64,000 nt of DNA from JAJFJD01 sp965228975. GTDB lineage: Bacteria > Pseudomonadota > Alphaproteobacteria > UBA8366. The number at the start of each line of letters is the position of its first letter. The stretch's first letter is position 1. The notes beneath the pieces were generated by a model. The model was not told the origin of the DNA, made no database searches, and was given only the letters and a program-made list of their open reading frames with translations. This document shows, in pieces, positions 9,320 to 18,236 of the stretch. A program made the translations under genes and the position numbers. Where the stretch lies: the NCBI GenBank assembly GCA_965228975.1, contig OZ245851.1:5394001-5458000 (forward strand). Reading direction: 5' to 3'.

Positions 9320-10308
9320 GCGGCTTCGGGTTTGATCGTCACCGCCTCATCGTCGTCATAGATGTGGCACTCGACGAAGGCGCCGTCTTCGCGCGGGATT
9401 TGCCGCGGCGCGCGGATGCCGCAGGCGTCGGTAGCGTGCGGGCATCGCGGATGGAAAGTGCAGCCCGATGGCGGATCGATCGGATTTGGAAATTCGATGC
9501 CCAGATGGGAGTCTGGAATGCCGAGGCGCGGTTCGGGCGTCAGCACCGACGCCAGCAGGGCTTGCGTATAGGGATGTTCGGCCTTGGTGAACAAGGCGTC
9601 GGTTTCGCGCTCTTCCACGATCCTGCCGAGATACATCACAGCGACCCGGGTCGCGATATGTTCGACCACCGCCAGGTTATGGCTGATCAGCACATAGGTC
9701 AGGCCGAGTTCCTCGCGCAGGTCCATCAACAGGTTGAGGATCTGTGATTGCACCGACACGTCGAGTGCGGATGTCGGCTCGTCGCAGATGACCAGCTCGG
9801 GCCGCATGATCAGTGCGCGGGCGATCGCGACGCGCTGCCGCTGGCCGCCGGAAAGCTGGTTCGGATAATTCGTGACATACCGTTTCGGTAAGCCGACCAG
9901 GTCCATGATCGATTCCAACATGCGCTGCCGTTCGTCCGGCGCGCCGATTTCGTGCACGCGCAACGGCAGCGAGATGATGTCGCCTATGGTCTTGCGCGGA
10001 TTCAGAGAGGAATACGGGTCCTGGAAGATCGGTTGGACCCGCCGGGCCAACTCCAGCCGTGGGATGCTCGACACCGGCTGACCGTTGAGCAGGATCGTAC
10101 CGCTCGATGCAGGCAAGAGGCCCAGCAGCATCAAGGCGAGGGTGGATTTGCCGCAGCCGGATTCGCCGACCAGCGCCAGGACATCGCCTTTGTTCACGGT
10201 GAGCGACACGCCGTTCACAGCGGTCAGCGATTGTTTTTTGCTGAATATTCCCGTGCCGACGGTGAAGAGGCGGCTGACGTCGTTCGATTGAAGGAGCGGT
10301 TCGGTCAT
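9316..10308 (-). CDS. Peptide-type ABC transporter ATPase (OppF/DppF-like)
   Basis: 330 aa. Walker A GESGCGKSTLA, signature LSGGQRQRVAIARAL, Walker B LVICDEPTSALD and the C-terminal oligopeptide/dipeptide extension (GIEFPNPIDPPSGCTFHPRCP) with its Cys cluster, which is typical of DppF/OppF. It powers import together with the D subunit. Overlaps both neighbours by 4 bp (ATGA). Confidence 0.93.
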   Translation of the reverse strand: MTEPLLQSNDVSRLFTVGTGIFSKKQSLTAVNGVSLTVNKGDVLALVGESGCGKSTLALMLLGLLPASSGTILLNGQPVSSIPRLELARRVQPIFQDPYSSLNPRKTIGDIISLPLRVHEIGAPDERQRMLESIMDLVGLPKRYVTNYPNQLSGGQRQRVAIARALIMRPELVICDEPTSALDVSVQSQILNLLMDLREELGLTYVLISHNLAVVEHIATRVAVMYLGRIVEERETDALFTKAEHPYTQALLASVLTPEPRLGIPDSHLGIEFPNPIDPPSGCTFHPRCPHATDACGIRAPRQIPREDGAFVECHIYDDDEAVTIKPEAA

Positions 10309-11315
10309 TGGGCCGCCTCCATCGCCGCGGCTTGCCGAACCGATTCTTCCGGGCTCAACAGGCAGCGATAGGCACGCTGATCATCGATCATGCGCAGGTC
10401 CACCGGACCGGCCATGCAGTCGCCGAAAGCGTGTGGACAGCGGTCGCGGAAATGACAGCCCTGGATATCGCCGATCATGCTGGGCACGATGCCGGGAATG
10501 GAACCGAGATGGGTGCCGCGCTTGGTCTTGCCCGGGATCGGGATGCAGCTCAGCAGCCCGCGTGTGTAGGGGTGGAGCGGGTTCTCGAAGACTTGCTCGA
10601 TGCTGCCTTGCTCGACGACCTGACCGGCATACATGACCGCGACCCGGTCGGCGACCCGGGCGACGACGCCCAGATCATGGGTGATCAGGATCAGCGCCAT
10701 CTCGAACTCGCGCTGCAATTCGGCGAGCAGCAGCAGGATCTGTGCCTGAATCGTGACGTCGAGCGCCGTGGTCGGCTCGTCGGCGATGATCAGGTCCGGG
10801 CCGCACATCAGGGTCATGGCGATCATGACGCGTTGGCGCAACCCGCCGGACAGTTGATGCGGATACTGCGACAGCCGCCGCGCCGCGCCGGTGATCCCGA
10901 CTTTCTCCAGCAGATAGATCGCCCGTTCCCGCGCTTCCTGCCGGCTGACCTTGCGGTGCTGCAGCATGATCTCTTCCATCTGGTTACCGATGGTGAATGA
11001 GGGATTCAGGCTGGTCATCGGCTCCTGAAAGATCATGCCCATCCGGTTGCCGCGCAGCGACGCCATCTCCCGCTGCGATGCCTTGAGCAGGTTTTCGCCG
11101 TCGAAAAAGATGCCGTCGCCGGTCCGGATGGCCTTCTTCGGCAGCAGGTTCATCAAGGCGAGCGAGGTCAACGACTTGCCGCAGCCGGACTCCCCGACGA
11201 TGCAAAGCGTCTCGCCTTTATCGACGTGGAAGTTCACCTTCTGCACCGGATGCAGCATCCCGGCGGCAAGCGGGATATCGACGCTGAGGTTCTTAACTTC
11301 GAGAAGGGCGCTCAA
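10305..11315 (-). CDS. Peptide-type ABC transporter ATPase (OppD/DppD-like)
   Basis: 336 aa. Walker A GESGCGKSLTSLALM, signature LSGGLRQRVMIAM and Walker B LIIADEPTTALD. The C terminus carries the oligo/dipeptide-transporter CHFRDRCPHAFGDC Cys-rich segment. It is the second nucleotide-binding subunit and pairs with the DppF-like protein on the inner face of the membrane. Start and stop overlap the flanking genes by 4 bp. Confidence 0.93.
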   Translation of the reverse strand: MSALLEVKNLSVDIPLAAGMLHPVQKVNFHVDKGETLCIVGESGCGKSLTSLALMNLLPKKAIRTGDGIFFDGENLLKASQREMASLRGNRMGMIFQEPMTSLNPSFTIGNQMEEIMLQHRKVSRQEARERAIYLLEKVGITGAARRLSQYPHQLSGGLRQRVMIAMTLMCGPDLIIADEPTTALDVTIQAQILLLLAELQREFEMALILITHDLGVVARVADRVAVMYAGQVVEQGSIEQVFENPLHPYTRGLLSCIPIPGKTKRGTHLGSIPGIVPSMIGDIQGCHFRDRCPHAFGDCMAGPVDLRMIDDQRAYRCLLSPEESVRQAAAMEAAQ

Positions 11316-12262
11316 TTGCGGTTCTCCGGTGCAAGGATGTCGCGCGCGCCGTCGCCCAACAGGTTGATCGCCAGCACGAGGATGAAGATTGCGAACCCGG
11401 GCAGCATGACCAGATACGGGTCGAACAGCATGTAGTCCTTACCCTCCGAGACCATCAGCCCCCAGGACGGCGTCGGGGGTTGCACGCCGAGCCCCAGGAA
11501 GGAAAGCGCCGCTTCAAGCAAGATCGAATGGGCGATCTCGAAGGTGGCGATCACCAGCAAGCTTCCCAACACGTTCGGCATGATTTCCGAAAAGATGATC
11601 CGACGGGTCGAACAACCGATGGCGTTCGCCGCCCGGATATAATCGAGATTCCGAATCTGCATCGTGGCGCTGCGCATGACCACGGTGAAACGGTCCCACA
11701 AGAGGAACCCGAGGACGAGGATCACCGTGTTAAGCGATCCGCCCACCACCGCGACCAGGGCCAACGCGACCATGATCACCGGAAGCGTCAGGCGGGTTGT
11801 GAGCAGGAAGGTGATGACCATGTCGACACGGCCGCCGAAATAGCCGGCGCAGACGCCCATCACCGTGCCCAGCACGCCGGAGATCATCATCGCGCAGAAG
11901 CCGATGGTGAGCGAAACCCGCGCACCGTAAATCAGCCGGCTGAGGTAGTCGCGGCCCATCATGTCGGTGCCGAGCGGATAGGTCCAACTGCCGGCTTCGT
12001 TCCAGACCGGCGGCATCAGGCGGCGGTCCAGATCCTGTCCCAGTGGATCATGCGGCGCCAGCATCGGCGCGAAGAATGCCATGATGACGAGAACGATCAT
12101 GATGATCGCGGCCACCATGAAGCTGCGGTGACCGATCACGCGCCGGGCGAACATGGTGAACGCGTCGGGCTGCGTGACGCTCTCGACGCTGGGAATGCCG
12201 CCGCTGTCGGGCGGCAACGCGCCCAGACCCTTGCCCACTACCTTGGAATCCGATGGAGGCAT
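11312..12262 (-). CDS. Peptide-type ABC transporter permease (OppC/DppC-like)
   Basis: 316 aa. An N-terminal cytoplasmic stretch, a first membrane helix (FMVAAIIMIVLVIMAFFAPM) followed by HDPLGQDLDRRLMPP and GTDMMGRDYLSRLIYGARVSL, the typical OppC/DppC start. About five more helices follow, with the EAA loop (EIMPNVLGSLLVIATFEIAHSILLEAALSFLGLG) that docks on the ATPases. Located 12 bp after dppB and overlapping dppD by 4 bp. Confidence 0.92.
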   Translation of the reverse strand: MPPSDSKVVGKGLGALPPDSGGIPSVESVTQPDAFTMFARRVIGHRSFMVAAIIMIVLVIMAFFAPMLAPHDPLGQDLDRRLMPPVWNEAGSWTYPLGTDMMGRDYLSRLIYGARVSLTIGFCAMMISGVLGTVMGVCAGYFGGRVDMVITFLLTTRLTLPVIMVALALVAVVGGSLNTVILVLGFLLWDRFTVVMRSATMQIRNLDYIRAANAIGCSTRRIIFSEIMPNVLGSLLVIATFEIAHSILLEAALSFLGLGVQPPTPSWGLMVSEGKDYMLFDPYLVMLPGFAIFILVLAINLLGDGARDILAPENRN

Positions 12263-12274
12263 CTACGGTATCTC

Positions 12275-13192
12275 CTATGTCACGCGCAGGCGTGGATCGA
12301 GCCACGCGTTGAGCAGATCGCCGAGCAGCACGAGTATGATGTAAAAGCACGCCACCAGCAGCAACACGGCCTGGACGACCGGGAAATCATTCCGCGAGAT
12401 CGATTCCCACGCCAAATGGCCAATGCCTTGAATCTGGAAGACGGTTTCGGTGACGACCGATCCGCCGAGCATGTTGCCGAATTGAACCGACGACAAGGCG
12501 ACCACTGGGATGATCGCGTTGCGTAGCGCGTGCTTGAATAGGATGATGAAGGTCGGCAGGCCTTTCGCATGCGCGGTGCGGATGTAATCGGAGTTGAGCA
12601 CTTCCAGCATGCCGGTCCGGGTCAGGCGCATCACCGCCGGCGTCGAATAATAGCCGAGCGATATGGCCGGAAGGATGAAATGGGCTAACGTTTCGTTTCC
12701 GGATATCGGTAGCCATCTGAGGAACAGGCCGAACACGAACATCAGCATCAGGGCAAACCAGAAGCCTGGTAACGCCTGTCCCAATACGGCAATGGTCAAG
12801 GCTAATCGATCCACCCAGCTATCGGGTCGAAGCGCGGCGATCACGCCCATGGGGATCGCGAGCCCCATCGCGAACAGCACGCCAAGACCCGCCAAGGTCA
12901 GTGTATTCGGCAGCCGGTCCTTGATCAGGGCCGTGACCTCTTCCGGATAGAACATCGATTCACCGAGGTCGCCCTGGAACCCGTCGCCGAGCCAATCGAG
13001 ATATTGCTGATAGTAGGGCCGGTTCAATCCGTATTGCTCACGGATCAGCTCGATGTCCTGGGCGCTGGCGTCCTCGCCCGCAATCATCGTCGCCAGGTCG
13101 CCGGATAGCCGCAGCAGCGAAAACGCGATCACGGATACGGTGATCGCGACCAGCGCCGCGACGAATAGGCGCTTGGCCATGAAATTCAGCAT
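12275..13192 (-). CDS. Peptide-type ABC transporter permease (OppB/DppB-like)
   Basis: 305 aa. The first transmembrane helix (LFVAALVAITVSVIAFSLLRLSGD) precedes the diagnostic periplasmic segment I..QYGLNRPYYQQYLDWLGDGFQGDLG of the OppB/DppB family. Five further helices are present, with the EAA-like loop RTAHAKGLPTFIILFKHALRNAIIPVV. Ribosome site GGGGAG lies 4 bp before the ATG. The preceding intergenic gap holds a 34-bp palindrome (13225-13258). Confidence 0.92.
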   Translation of the reverse strand: MLNFMAKRLFVAALVAITVSVIAFSLLRLSGDLATMIAGEDASAQDIELIREQYGLNRPYYQQYLDWLGDGFQGDLGESMFYPEEVTALIKDRLPNTLTLAGLGVLFAMGLAIPMGVIAALRPDSWVDRLALTIAVLGQALPGFWFALMLMFVFGLFLRWLPISGNETLAHFILPAISLGYYSTPAVMRLTRTGMLEVLNSDYIRTAHAKGLPTFIILFKHALRNAIIPVVALSSVQFGNMLGGSVVTETVFQIQGIGHLAWESISRNDFPVVQAVLLLVACFYIILVLLGDLLNAWLDPRLRVT

Positions 13193-13224
13193 CCGGCTCC
13201 CCTATGTTGTCGATTTGAAACGCC

Positions 13225-13258
13225 GCCGGACCGGTCCTGACGTCAGGACCGGTCCGGC
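13225..13258 (-). promoter_or_regulatory. 34-bp perfect palindrome between the binding-protein and permease genes
   Basis: Every base pairs with its partner about the ACGT centre; the left arm begins GCCGGACCGGTCCTGA. In RNA this would be a very stable hairpin just 3' of the dppA-like stop codon and 33 bp before the dppB-like start. It lacks a clear U-run, so it is more likely an mRNA-stability or partial-termination element than a full terminator. Such hairpins are known to keep binding-protein mRNA more abundant than that of the membrane subunits. Confidence 0.75.
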
Positions 13259-13271
13259 CGCCGTTACACGC

Positions 13272-14789
13272 TTACTTCCACTTCGCGTTCCAGAACCGCG
13301 GAATTTCGTCGGCGCTGGGCGTGAAGTCCAACTCGTCGACATACGCGTAGTTGTAGACCCACGAGAACAAGGGCGCCCAATAGGCTTGATCGGCAATCCG
13401 CTCGAATGCCTTGGCGTAGACCTTCTTGCGGACTTCCTGATCGGTCGTGTTGCCCTGGTTCAACAAGTCGATGACCACCTTGTCCTGCGCTTGGTCATCG
13501 GAGCTGCCTTGGAACCAGTTGCCGGCGATCGCGGTGATGTCGTTGATCGACGACGATCCCCAAGTGCCGAAGGCAATCTCGACGCCCTTCTTGCGGCGCA
13601 GTTCCCGATAGGCACCGGCCTTCAGGTAGGTCAGTTTCGCCTTGATGCCGACGCGGCGGAGCTGTCCGATCATCGCTTCCGCGATCGGACGGTCGCGATA
13701 GGCGACGAAATTCGTCTCGAAGCCATTTTCGTATCCGGCTTCCTTGAGCAGCGCCTTGGCCTTCTTCGGGTCGTAGCTATAGCGCTTCACGTTGGTGTCG
13801 ATGCAGCCGAACTGCGTCGGGAAGCACGCCGCGTGGATGATGCGCGAGGCCTCGCCCATCAGCGTCTTGCGAATTTTATCCCGGTCGAGCGCGTAGTTGA
13901 TGGCCTGGCGAACCTTGAGGTTGGTCATCGGATGGTCGCCGGCCTTGCCCGATGCACCCATCAACAGGAAACCGACACGCATGGTCTCGCCCTGCGTCAC
14001 CTGGAATCCCTTGCGGCCGTCCAGACGTTTGGCCAGATCGGGCGGAACCCGCCAAATCCAATCGGCGCCGCCGGACAGCAATTCCGCCATCTGCGTGCCG
14101 CGTTCCTCGATACGGCGGAACACGAGCTTGCCGATGGTCGGGGATTTCGGCCCGTCCTTCATGTATTTATCGTTCTTCTCCAGGACGAACCGCTTGCCGT
14201 AGGTAACCTCGGTCACTTTGTACGGCCCGGTGCCGACCGGCTTCGTGGCCATGCCCTTCGGACCGGCCTTGCCGTAATACTCGTTCGGATAAATCACGAC
14301 GACGGAGGCGAAATACTGCATCGCCGCCGGGAACGGATATTTGAGCTTCGCCCGCACCTTGTATTGGCTGACCTTCTCGCCGCCCGCGATGAACTTGGTC
14401 CGGCTCAGTGCCTTCACCTTGTTATTCGGATCGGCGAGATAGTTGAGCGTGAAAACCACGTCGTCGGCGTCGAACTTCTCGCCGTTGTGGAAGACCACGT
14501 CCTCGCGCAGGTCGAACTCGATCGTCTTGTCATCGATCCATTTGTACGACTTCGCCAGGCTGGGCCGGAACTCGCCCGACTTGGGGTCGATTTCCATCAG
14601 CGCGTCCCAAACATGGCGGCCGATAATCAGGCCTTCGCGCAACGTGTTGTAGTACATGTCGATGTTGTCGGGCTCGCTGTTCGACAGCCAAGTCAGCGTG
14701 TCGTCGCTCTTGCCGGCCAGCGCGGTAGACGTCGATAAGGCTAGGGACGCCGCCATCGCGGCGGGAATAGCCAAGTGTTTTATTTTCAT
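13272..14789 (-). CDS. Peptide-type ABC transporter substrate-binding protein (family 5)
   Basis: 505 aa from ATG at 14789, chosen because it opens with a good signal peptide (MKIKHLAIPAAMAASLALSTSTALAG) and has AGGGAG 10 bp upstream; a longer open frame upstream has no leader. The mature protein shows family 5 hallmarks: NIDMYYNTLREGLIIGRHVWDALME near the start and YKWIDDKTIEFDLREDVVFHNGEKFDADDVVFTL. It is the periplasmic receptor of the transporter encoded downstream. The ligand (peptide, opine, nickel or other) cannot be assigned. Confidence 0.92.
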   Translation of the reverse strand: MKIKHLAIPAAMAASLALSTSTALAGKSDDTLTWLSNSEPDNIDMYYNTLREGLIIGRHVWDALMEIDPKSGEFRPSLAKSYKWIDDKTIEFDLREDVVFHNGEKFDADDVVFTLNYLADPNNKVKALSRTKFIAGGEKVSQYKVRAKLKYPFPAAMQYFASVVVIYPNEYYGKAGPKGMATKPVGTGPYKVTEVTYGKRFVLEKNDKYMKDGPKSPTIGKLVFRRIEERGTQMAELLSGGADWIWRVPPDLAKRLDGRKGFQVTQGETMRVGFLLMGASGKAGDHPMTNLKVRQAINYALDRDKIRKTLMGEASRIIHAACFPTQFGCIDTNVKRYSYDPKKAKALLKEAGYENGFETNFVAYRDRPIAEAMIGQLRRVGIKAKLTYLKAGAYRELRRKKGVEIAFGTWGSSSINDITAIAGNWFQGSSDDQAQDKVVIDLLNQGNTTDQEVRKKVYAKAFERIADQAYWAPLFSWVYNYAYVDELDFTPSADEIPRFWNAKWK

Positions 14790-15228
14790 GCCGAATAACT
14801 CCCTGTGGGGTTCACCAGGATTGTTGCTCAGGCGGGGCGGAAACGATGCTTTTTGTGTTTTTGGGCGCTTCAGATCGCGGCACCAGCCTCGTCCGTCGTC
14901 CAAGCTGAACGTGAGATCGAAAATGTTACACACCGTCGGTGGCGCGGCACAATAAAAAAACACTCCCTCCCGGGTTGTGGCGGCTCAAAATATTTCAATG
15001 AGCGCAATATGATACACCACTTGTGACGACAATTGACGTCGGCGTTAGTCTGAATTTGTCGTTTAGATTGTGTCGGCTGTTCGTGATTTCGAATGTCGGG
15101 CACCTACCGTGGGTACCGCGATGGAGACCCGTATCATGGCGGCGTCGCCGCAAAAATACGATGGCTCGATTTTGCCGTCTCGCGCGTGATCCGGTCGACG
15201 GCGGTGCGAATTCGCGCGAGAATGCCGC
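14790..15228. other. Non-coding divergent spacer (439 bp)
   Basis: Lies between the dppA-like gene (minus) and the NMT1-like gene (plus), so it should hold both promoters. I see AT-richer segments (around 14950-15000) but no -35/-10 pair I would defend, no terminator and no convincing small gene. A 69-codon open frame ending in an ATGA overlap at 15232 has no recognisable features and an Arg/Trp-rich composition. Confidence 0.6.
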
Positions 15229-16149
15229 ATGAGCATCACCTTATTCGAATCCTTCCGCGCAGTCTTCTACACACCGTTCTACCTGGTCCACGCCTTGGGC
15301 GCCTACGAGGCCGAGGGTGTCGCGGTCACCTTGGGCACGAGCGCCAACCTCGGTTCGGTTGCCGACCAGCTTCAGTCCGGCGAGGTCGACGTCTATTGGG
15401 GCGGACCGATGCGGATCATGATGAACCATGACCGGGATCCCGGCTGCGGCATCGTCGGCTTCTGCGAGGCCGTGAGCCGCGATCCCTTCTTTATCCTCGG
15501 CGCCTCGGCACGGCCCGACTTTGCGCTCACCGATCTGGTCGATCTAACACTGGGCAGCGTAAGTGAGGTACCGACGCCATGGATGTGCTTGCAGGACGAC
15601 CTTCGCCGCGCCGGGGTCGATCCGGCGGCGGTATCCCGTATCGGCGACCGCAGCATGCCTGAGAACGTAGCGGCATTACGGGCGGGAACGGTTGACGCGA
15701 TTCAGGTGTTTCAGCCCTTCGCGGAAGAACTGATCGCCGATGGCGCCGGGCATCTTTGGTATGCCGCGGCGTCGCGCGGGCCGTGCAGCTACACCACATT
15801 CTACGCGTCGCGGGACACGATGGCGCGGCGGCAGGACGAATTTTACCGCATGACCCGGGCTATGTTCCGGACGCAGAAATGGCTTCACGCGAAGCGCCCG
15901 ATCGATATCGCCGAGGCCGTCCGGGAATATTTCCCGGACCTCGACCTCGATACCCTCGCCGCCTGTGCGGAACGGTACGTGGCCATGGGGGTCTGGGGTA
16001 CGTCGCCCCTTCTCGGGCGCGACGGGTTTGAGCGGCTGCGGGCCGCGCTATTGTCCGGCGGTTTGATCGCGCGCGAGATCCCCTTCGAGGATTGCGTCGA
16101 TAACTCCCTTGCCGAGCGGGTGATCGCCGAAGACCCGCCGTCGATGTAA
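15229..16149 (+). CDS. NMT1/THI5-like (SsuA-type) binding protein without signal peptide
   Basis: 306 aa. The type II periplasmic-binding fold is indicated by YTPFYLVHALGAYEAEGVAV at the N terminus, GSVADQLQSGEVDVYWGGPMR and later LRAGTVDAIQVFQPFAEEL, like ABC nitrate/sulfonate/thiamine-precursor receptors. The protein begins directly on its first beta strand (MSITLFESFRAVF), with no leader or lipobox, and no permease or ATPase lies nearby. It may be a cytoplasmic ligand-binding or enzymatic member of the superfamily, or it may use a transporter encoded elsewhere. The yeast THI5 CCCFC motif is not present. It ends 5 bp before the convergent CocE-like gene. Confidence 0.8.
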   Translation: MSITLFESFRAVFYTPFYLVHALGAYEAEGVAVTLGTSANLGSVADQLQSGEVDVYWGGPMRIMMNHDRDPGCGIVGFCEAVSRDPFFILGASARPDFALTDLVDLTLGSVSEVPTPWMCLQDDLRRAGVDPAAVSRIGDRSMPENVAALRAGTVDAIQVFQPFAEELIADGAGHLWYAAASRGPCSYTTFYASRDTMARRQDEFYRMTRAMFRTQKWLHAKRPIDIAEAVREYFPDLDLDTLAACAERYVAMGVWGTSPLLGRDGFERLRAALLSGGLIAREIPFEDCVDNSLAERVIAEDPPSM

Positions 16150-16154
16150 AGCCG

Positions 16155-18032
16155 TTATCGTGGGGGAATGATCGGCAGGACGACGTGCGACGGATGTGTC
16201 CGGTCCAAATGCACGGTATTCGTCGCGATGCGGCTGCGCCGGGCCAGTCCCTCCGGCTCGCCGGTGTTCGGGTTCACGTCGAAATGCGGGAAGTTGCTGC
16301 TGGCGATATCGAGGCGGATGCGATGCCCGGCCTTGAAGAGGTTGCTGGTCGGGAAAGGCTCGATCTCGATGACATAGACCTCGCCGGGTTCCATCATCGA
16401 CGGCGATTCCCACGAATCGCGATACCTGCAGCGCATAATGCCGTCGGTGATGTTCAGGGCGTAGCCTTGCGGATAGTCCGCGCTCGGCGGATACACGTCG
16501 ATCAGCTTCATCGTGAAGTCGGTGTCGGGGCAGGTCGAACTGATCCAGAGCTTGACCTTGACCGGCCCGGTGACTTCCACGTCCTCGGTCAGCGGCGGCG
16601 TTTCGAACACCAGGATATCCGGCCGCGCGGCCAGGGGCAGATAGGGCGGCGCGCACCCGAAGAAATCCGGCCCTTCCCGTTGATCGTAGCCGCCACCTTC
16701 CATGACCGGCGCACCCGACGTGATCGTGCCGCCGATGCTCGGCACCGGGTTCTTGGGATCATGGTCATAGGATAGCGACGCGGTCACGCCGTCGGGCGCT
16801 TCGGTGCCGAGGCCGCCATCCGCGTCGAGATAGTATTCGGTGAAGTCGGTGTCGGGGATCGGCCAATCGGCTTCCGCGCGCCATGTGCCGCCATGGTCGA
16901 GCCGGCCGTCGTCGCGGCGTCGTCCGCTGCCGCCGCCCATCACGAAGACTTGCACCGCCGGATCGGCATCCGCGCCGTTGTCGATGCCGCGCAGCCACCG
17001 GTCGAACCAGCGCAGGCGCAGCGCAAGGAAATCTTCGGCGAGCGATCCGTCGAGCGTGGATTTGGCGCCGAAATCGATGTCGCCCGCGAAACTCAATACC
17101 CGGTCGCCATGGGTCCACGGTCCGAGGATGAGGCGTTGCGGTCCCTTCTCCCGCGCCTTCAGACCGACGTAGTTGTCGGCTGCGGTCCGAGGGTAGGGGT
17201 CGAACCAACTCGACATATGAACCATCGGGATGTCGGGAAAGGCTTCATAGAACCCTTCGGCGTAGATACCGGCCTGCTTCCAGGAGTCGTCGAAGGTGCC
17301 GGCGGTCCATTGCTCGAACAAATAATCCTCGTATTCCGGCACCCAGCGCAGCGGCGAATGCCCTCGGCGCCACGGCATACGGGTGAACCAGTCGCGCATG
17401 TCCTCGGCCTCCAGCGCGGCCCGGATGACCGGGTCTTGCGCGTCCTGGCTTTCCAATGCTTGCTTGTAGGCCCAGGTCGCCTGTTTCAGCTCGAACGTGC
17501 CGCCTTGCCGGATCCCGCCTTGATAGGCGTTGGAGAAACCGCCGGAGTCGAGAAACATGCAGGCGAGGCCCGGAGGGTTCAGGCTGGCCAGCGCCGCCTG
17601 GGTATGGGCCGCGTAGGAGAGGCCCTTCGTGCCGATTTTTCCGTTGCACCAGGGCTGTTCGACCAGCCAGGCGAGTGTGTCGTAGCCATCTTCCGCGTCG
17701 TCGAGATATTTCACGAACTCGCCCTCGGACCCAAAACGGCCGCGGCAGTCCTGATAGGCGACGACATAGCCGTGGTGGACGAAATAGGCGGCGACCTCCG
17801 CCCGCGGCATCGAGTCCGTGTCGCCGAGGCGCTTCTCGGACCGTGATGCCGCCGTCTTGTCATAGGGCGTGCGTTCCAGAATGACCGGGAAGGCGCCGTC
17901 GACCGGGACCCCGTCCTTCGCGGGTCTGTAAACGTCGGTGGCAAGGCGAATTCCGTCACGCGCCGTAACCATGATGTCGTGCTCAACGGCAACACTGTTT
18001 ATATCTTGGCGTTCATCGGTTGACCCGGGCAT
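16155..18032 (-). CDS. CocE/NonD family hydrolase (peptidase S15-like)
   Basis: 625 aa. The alpha/beta-hydrolase core has FPVILERTPYDKT, GYVVAYQDCRGRFGSEGEF, the nucleophile elbow GTKGLSYAAHTQAALA (Ser in GLSYA) and HMSSWFDPYPR, followed by the jelly-roll domain (VTGPVKVKLWISSTCPDTDFTMKLIDVYP) typical of CocE and X-Pro dipeptidyl-peptidases. It hydrolyses esters or amides of unknown identity in the cytoplasm. AGGAAG lies 5 bp before the ATG. Monocistronic, facing the NMT1-like gene. Confidence 0.9.
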   Translation of the reverse strand: MPGSTDERQDINSVAVEHDIMVTARDGIRLATDVYRPAKDGVPVDGAFPVILERTPYDKTAASRSEKRLGDTDSMPRAEVAAYFVHHGYVVAYQDCRGRFGSEGEFVKYLDDAEDGYDTLAWLVEQPWCNGKIGTKGLSYAAHTQAALASLNPPGLACMFLDSGGFSNAYQGGIRQGGTFELKQATWAYKQALESQDAQDPVIRAALEAEDMRDWFTRMPWRRGHSPLRWVPEYEDYLFEQWTAGTFDDSWKQAGIYAEGFYEAFPDIPMVHMSSWFDPYPRTAADNYVGLKAREKGPQRLILGPWTHGDRVLSFAGDIDFGAKSTLDGSLAEDFLALRLRWFDRWLRGIDNGADADPAVQVFVMGGGSGRRRDDGRLDHGGTWRAEADWPIPDTDFTEYYLDADGGLGTEAPDGVTASLSYDHDPKNPVPSIGGTITSGAPVMEGGGYDQREGPDFFGCAPPYLPLAARPDILVFETPPLTEDVEVTGPVKVKLWISSTCPDTDFTMKLIDVYPPSADYPQGYALNITDGIMRCRYRDSWESPSMMEPGEVYVIEIEPFPTSNLFKAGHRIRLDIASSNFPHFDVNPNTGEPEGLARRSRIATNTVHLDRTHPSHVVLPIIPPR

Positions 18033-18236
18033 GCAAGCTTCCTATTTGGGCTGCGGGAGAAACGGCAAGTGGGGAGCACGTCCACGGGAGGGCGGGTCCA
18101 CTCGCGTTTATTTATACTGTATGAAGGCGGTCCGATCGGAAACCGCCAATAAGGGCCGAGGACGTCTTATGCGGAAAATGCCATGTGCTGCGCCGTCAGG
18201 CACGACTGACGGCGGTGGGGAAAAGTTGGCCGGCGC

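Noticed and set aside
15023..15232. A 69-codon frame that overlaps the NMT1-like start by ATGA.
   Set aside because: The overlap looks attractive, but the peptide (Arg/Trp-rich, no motif) and lack of a good ribosome site do not support a gene.
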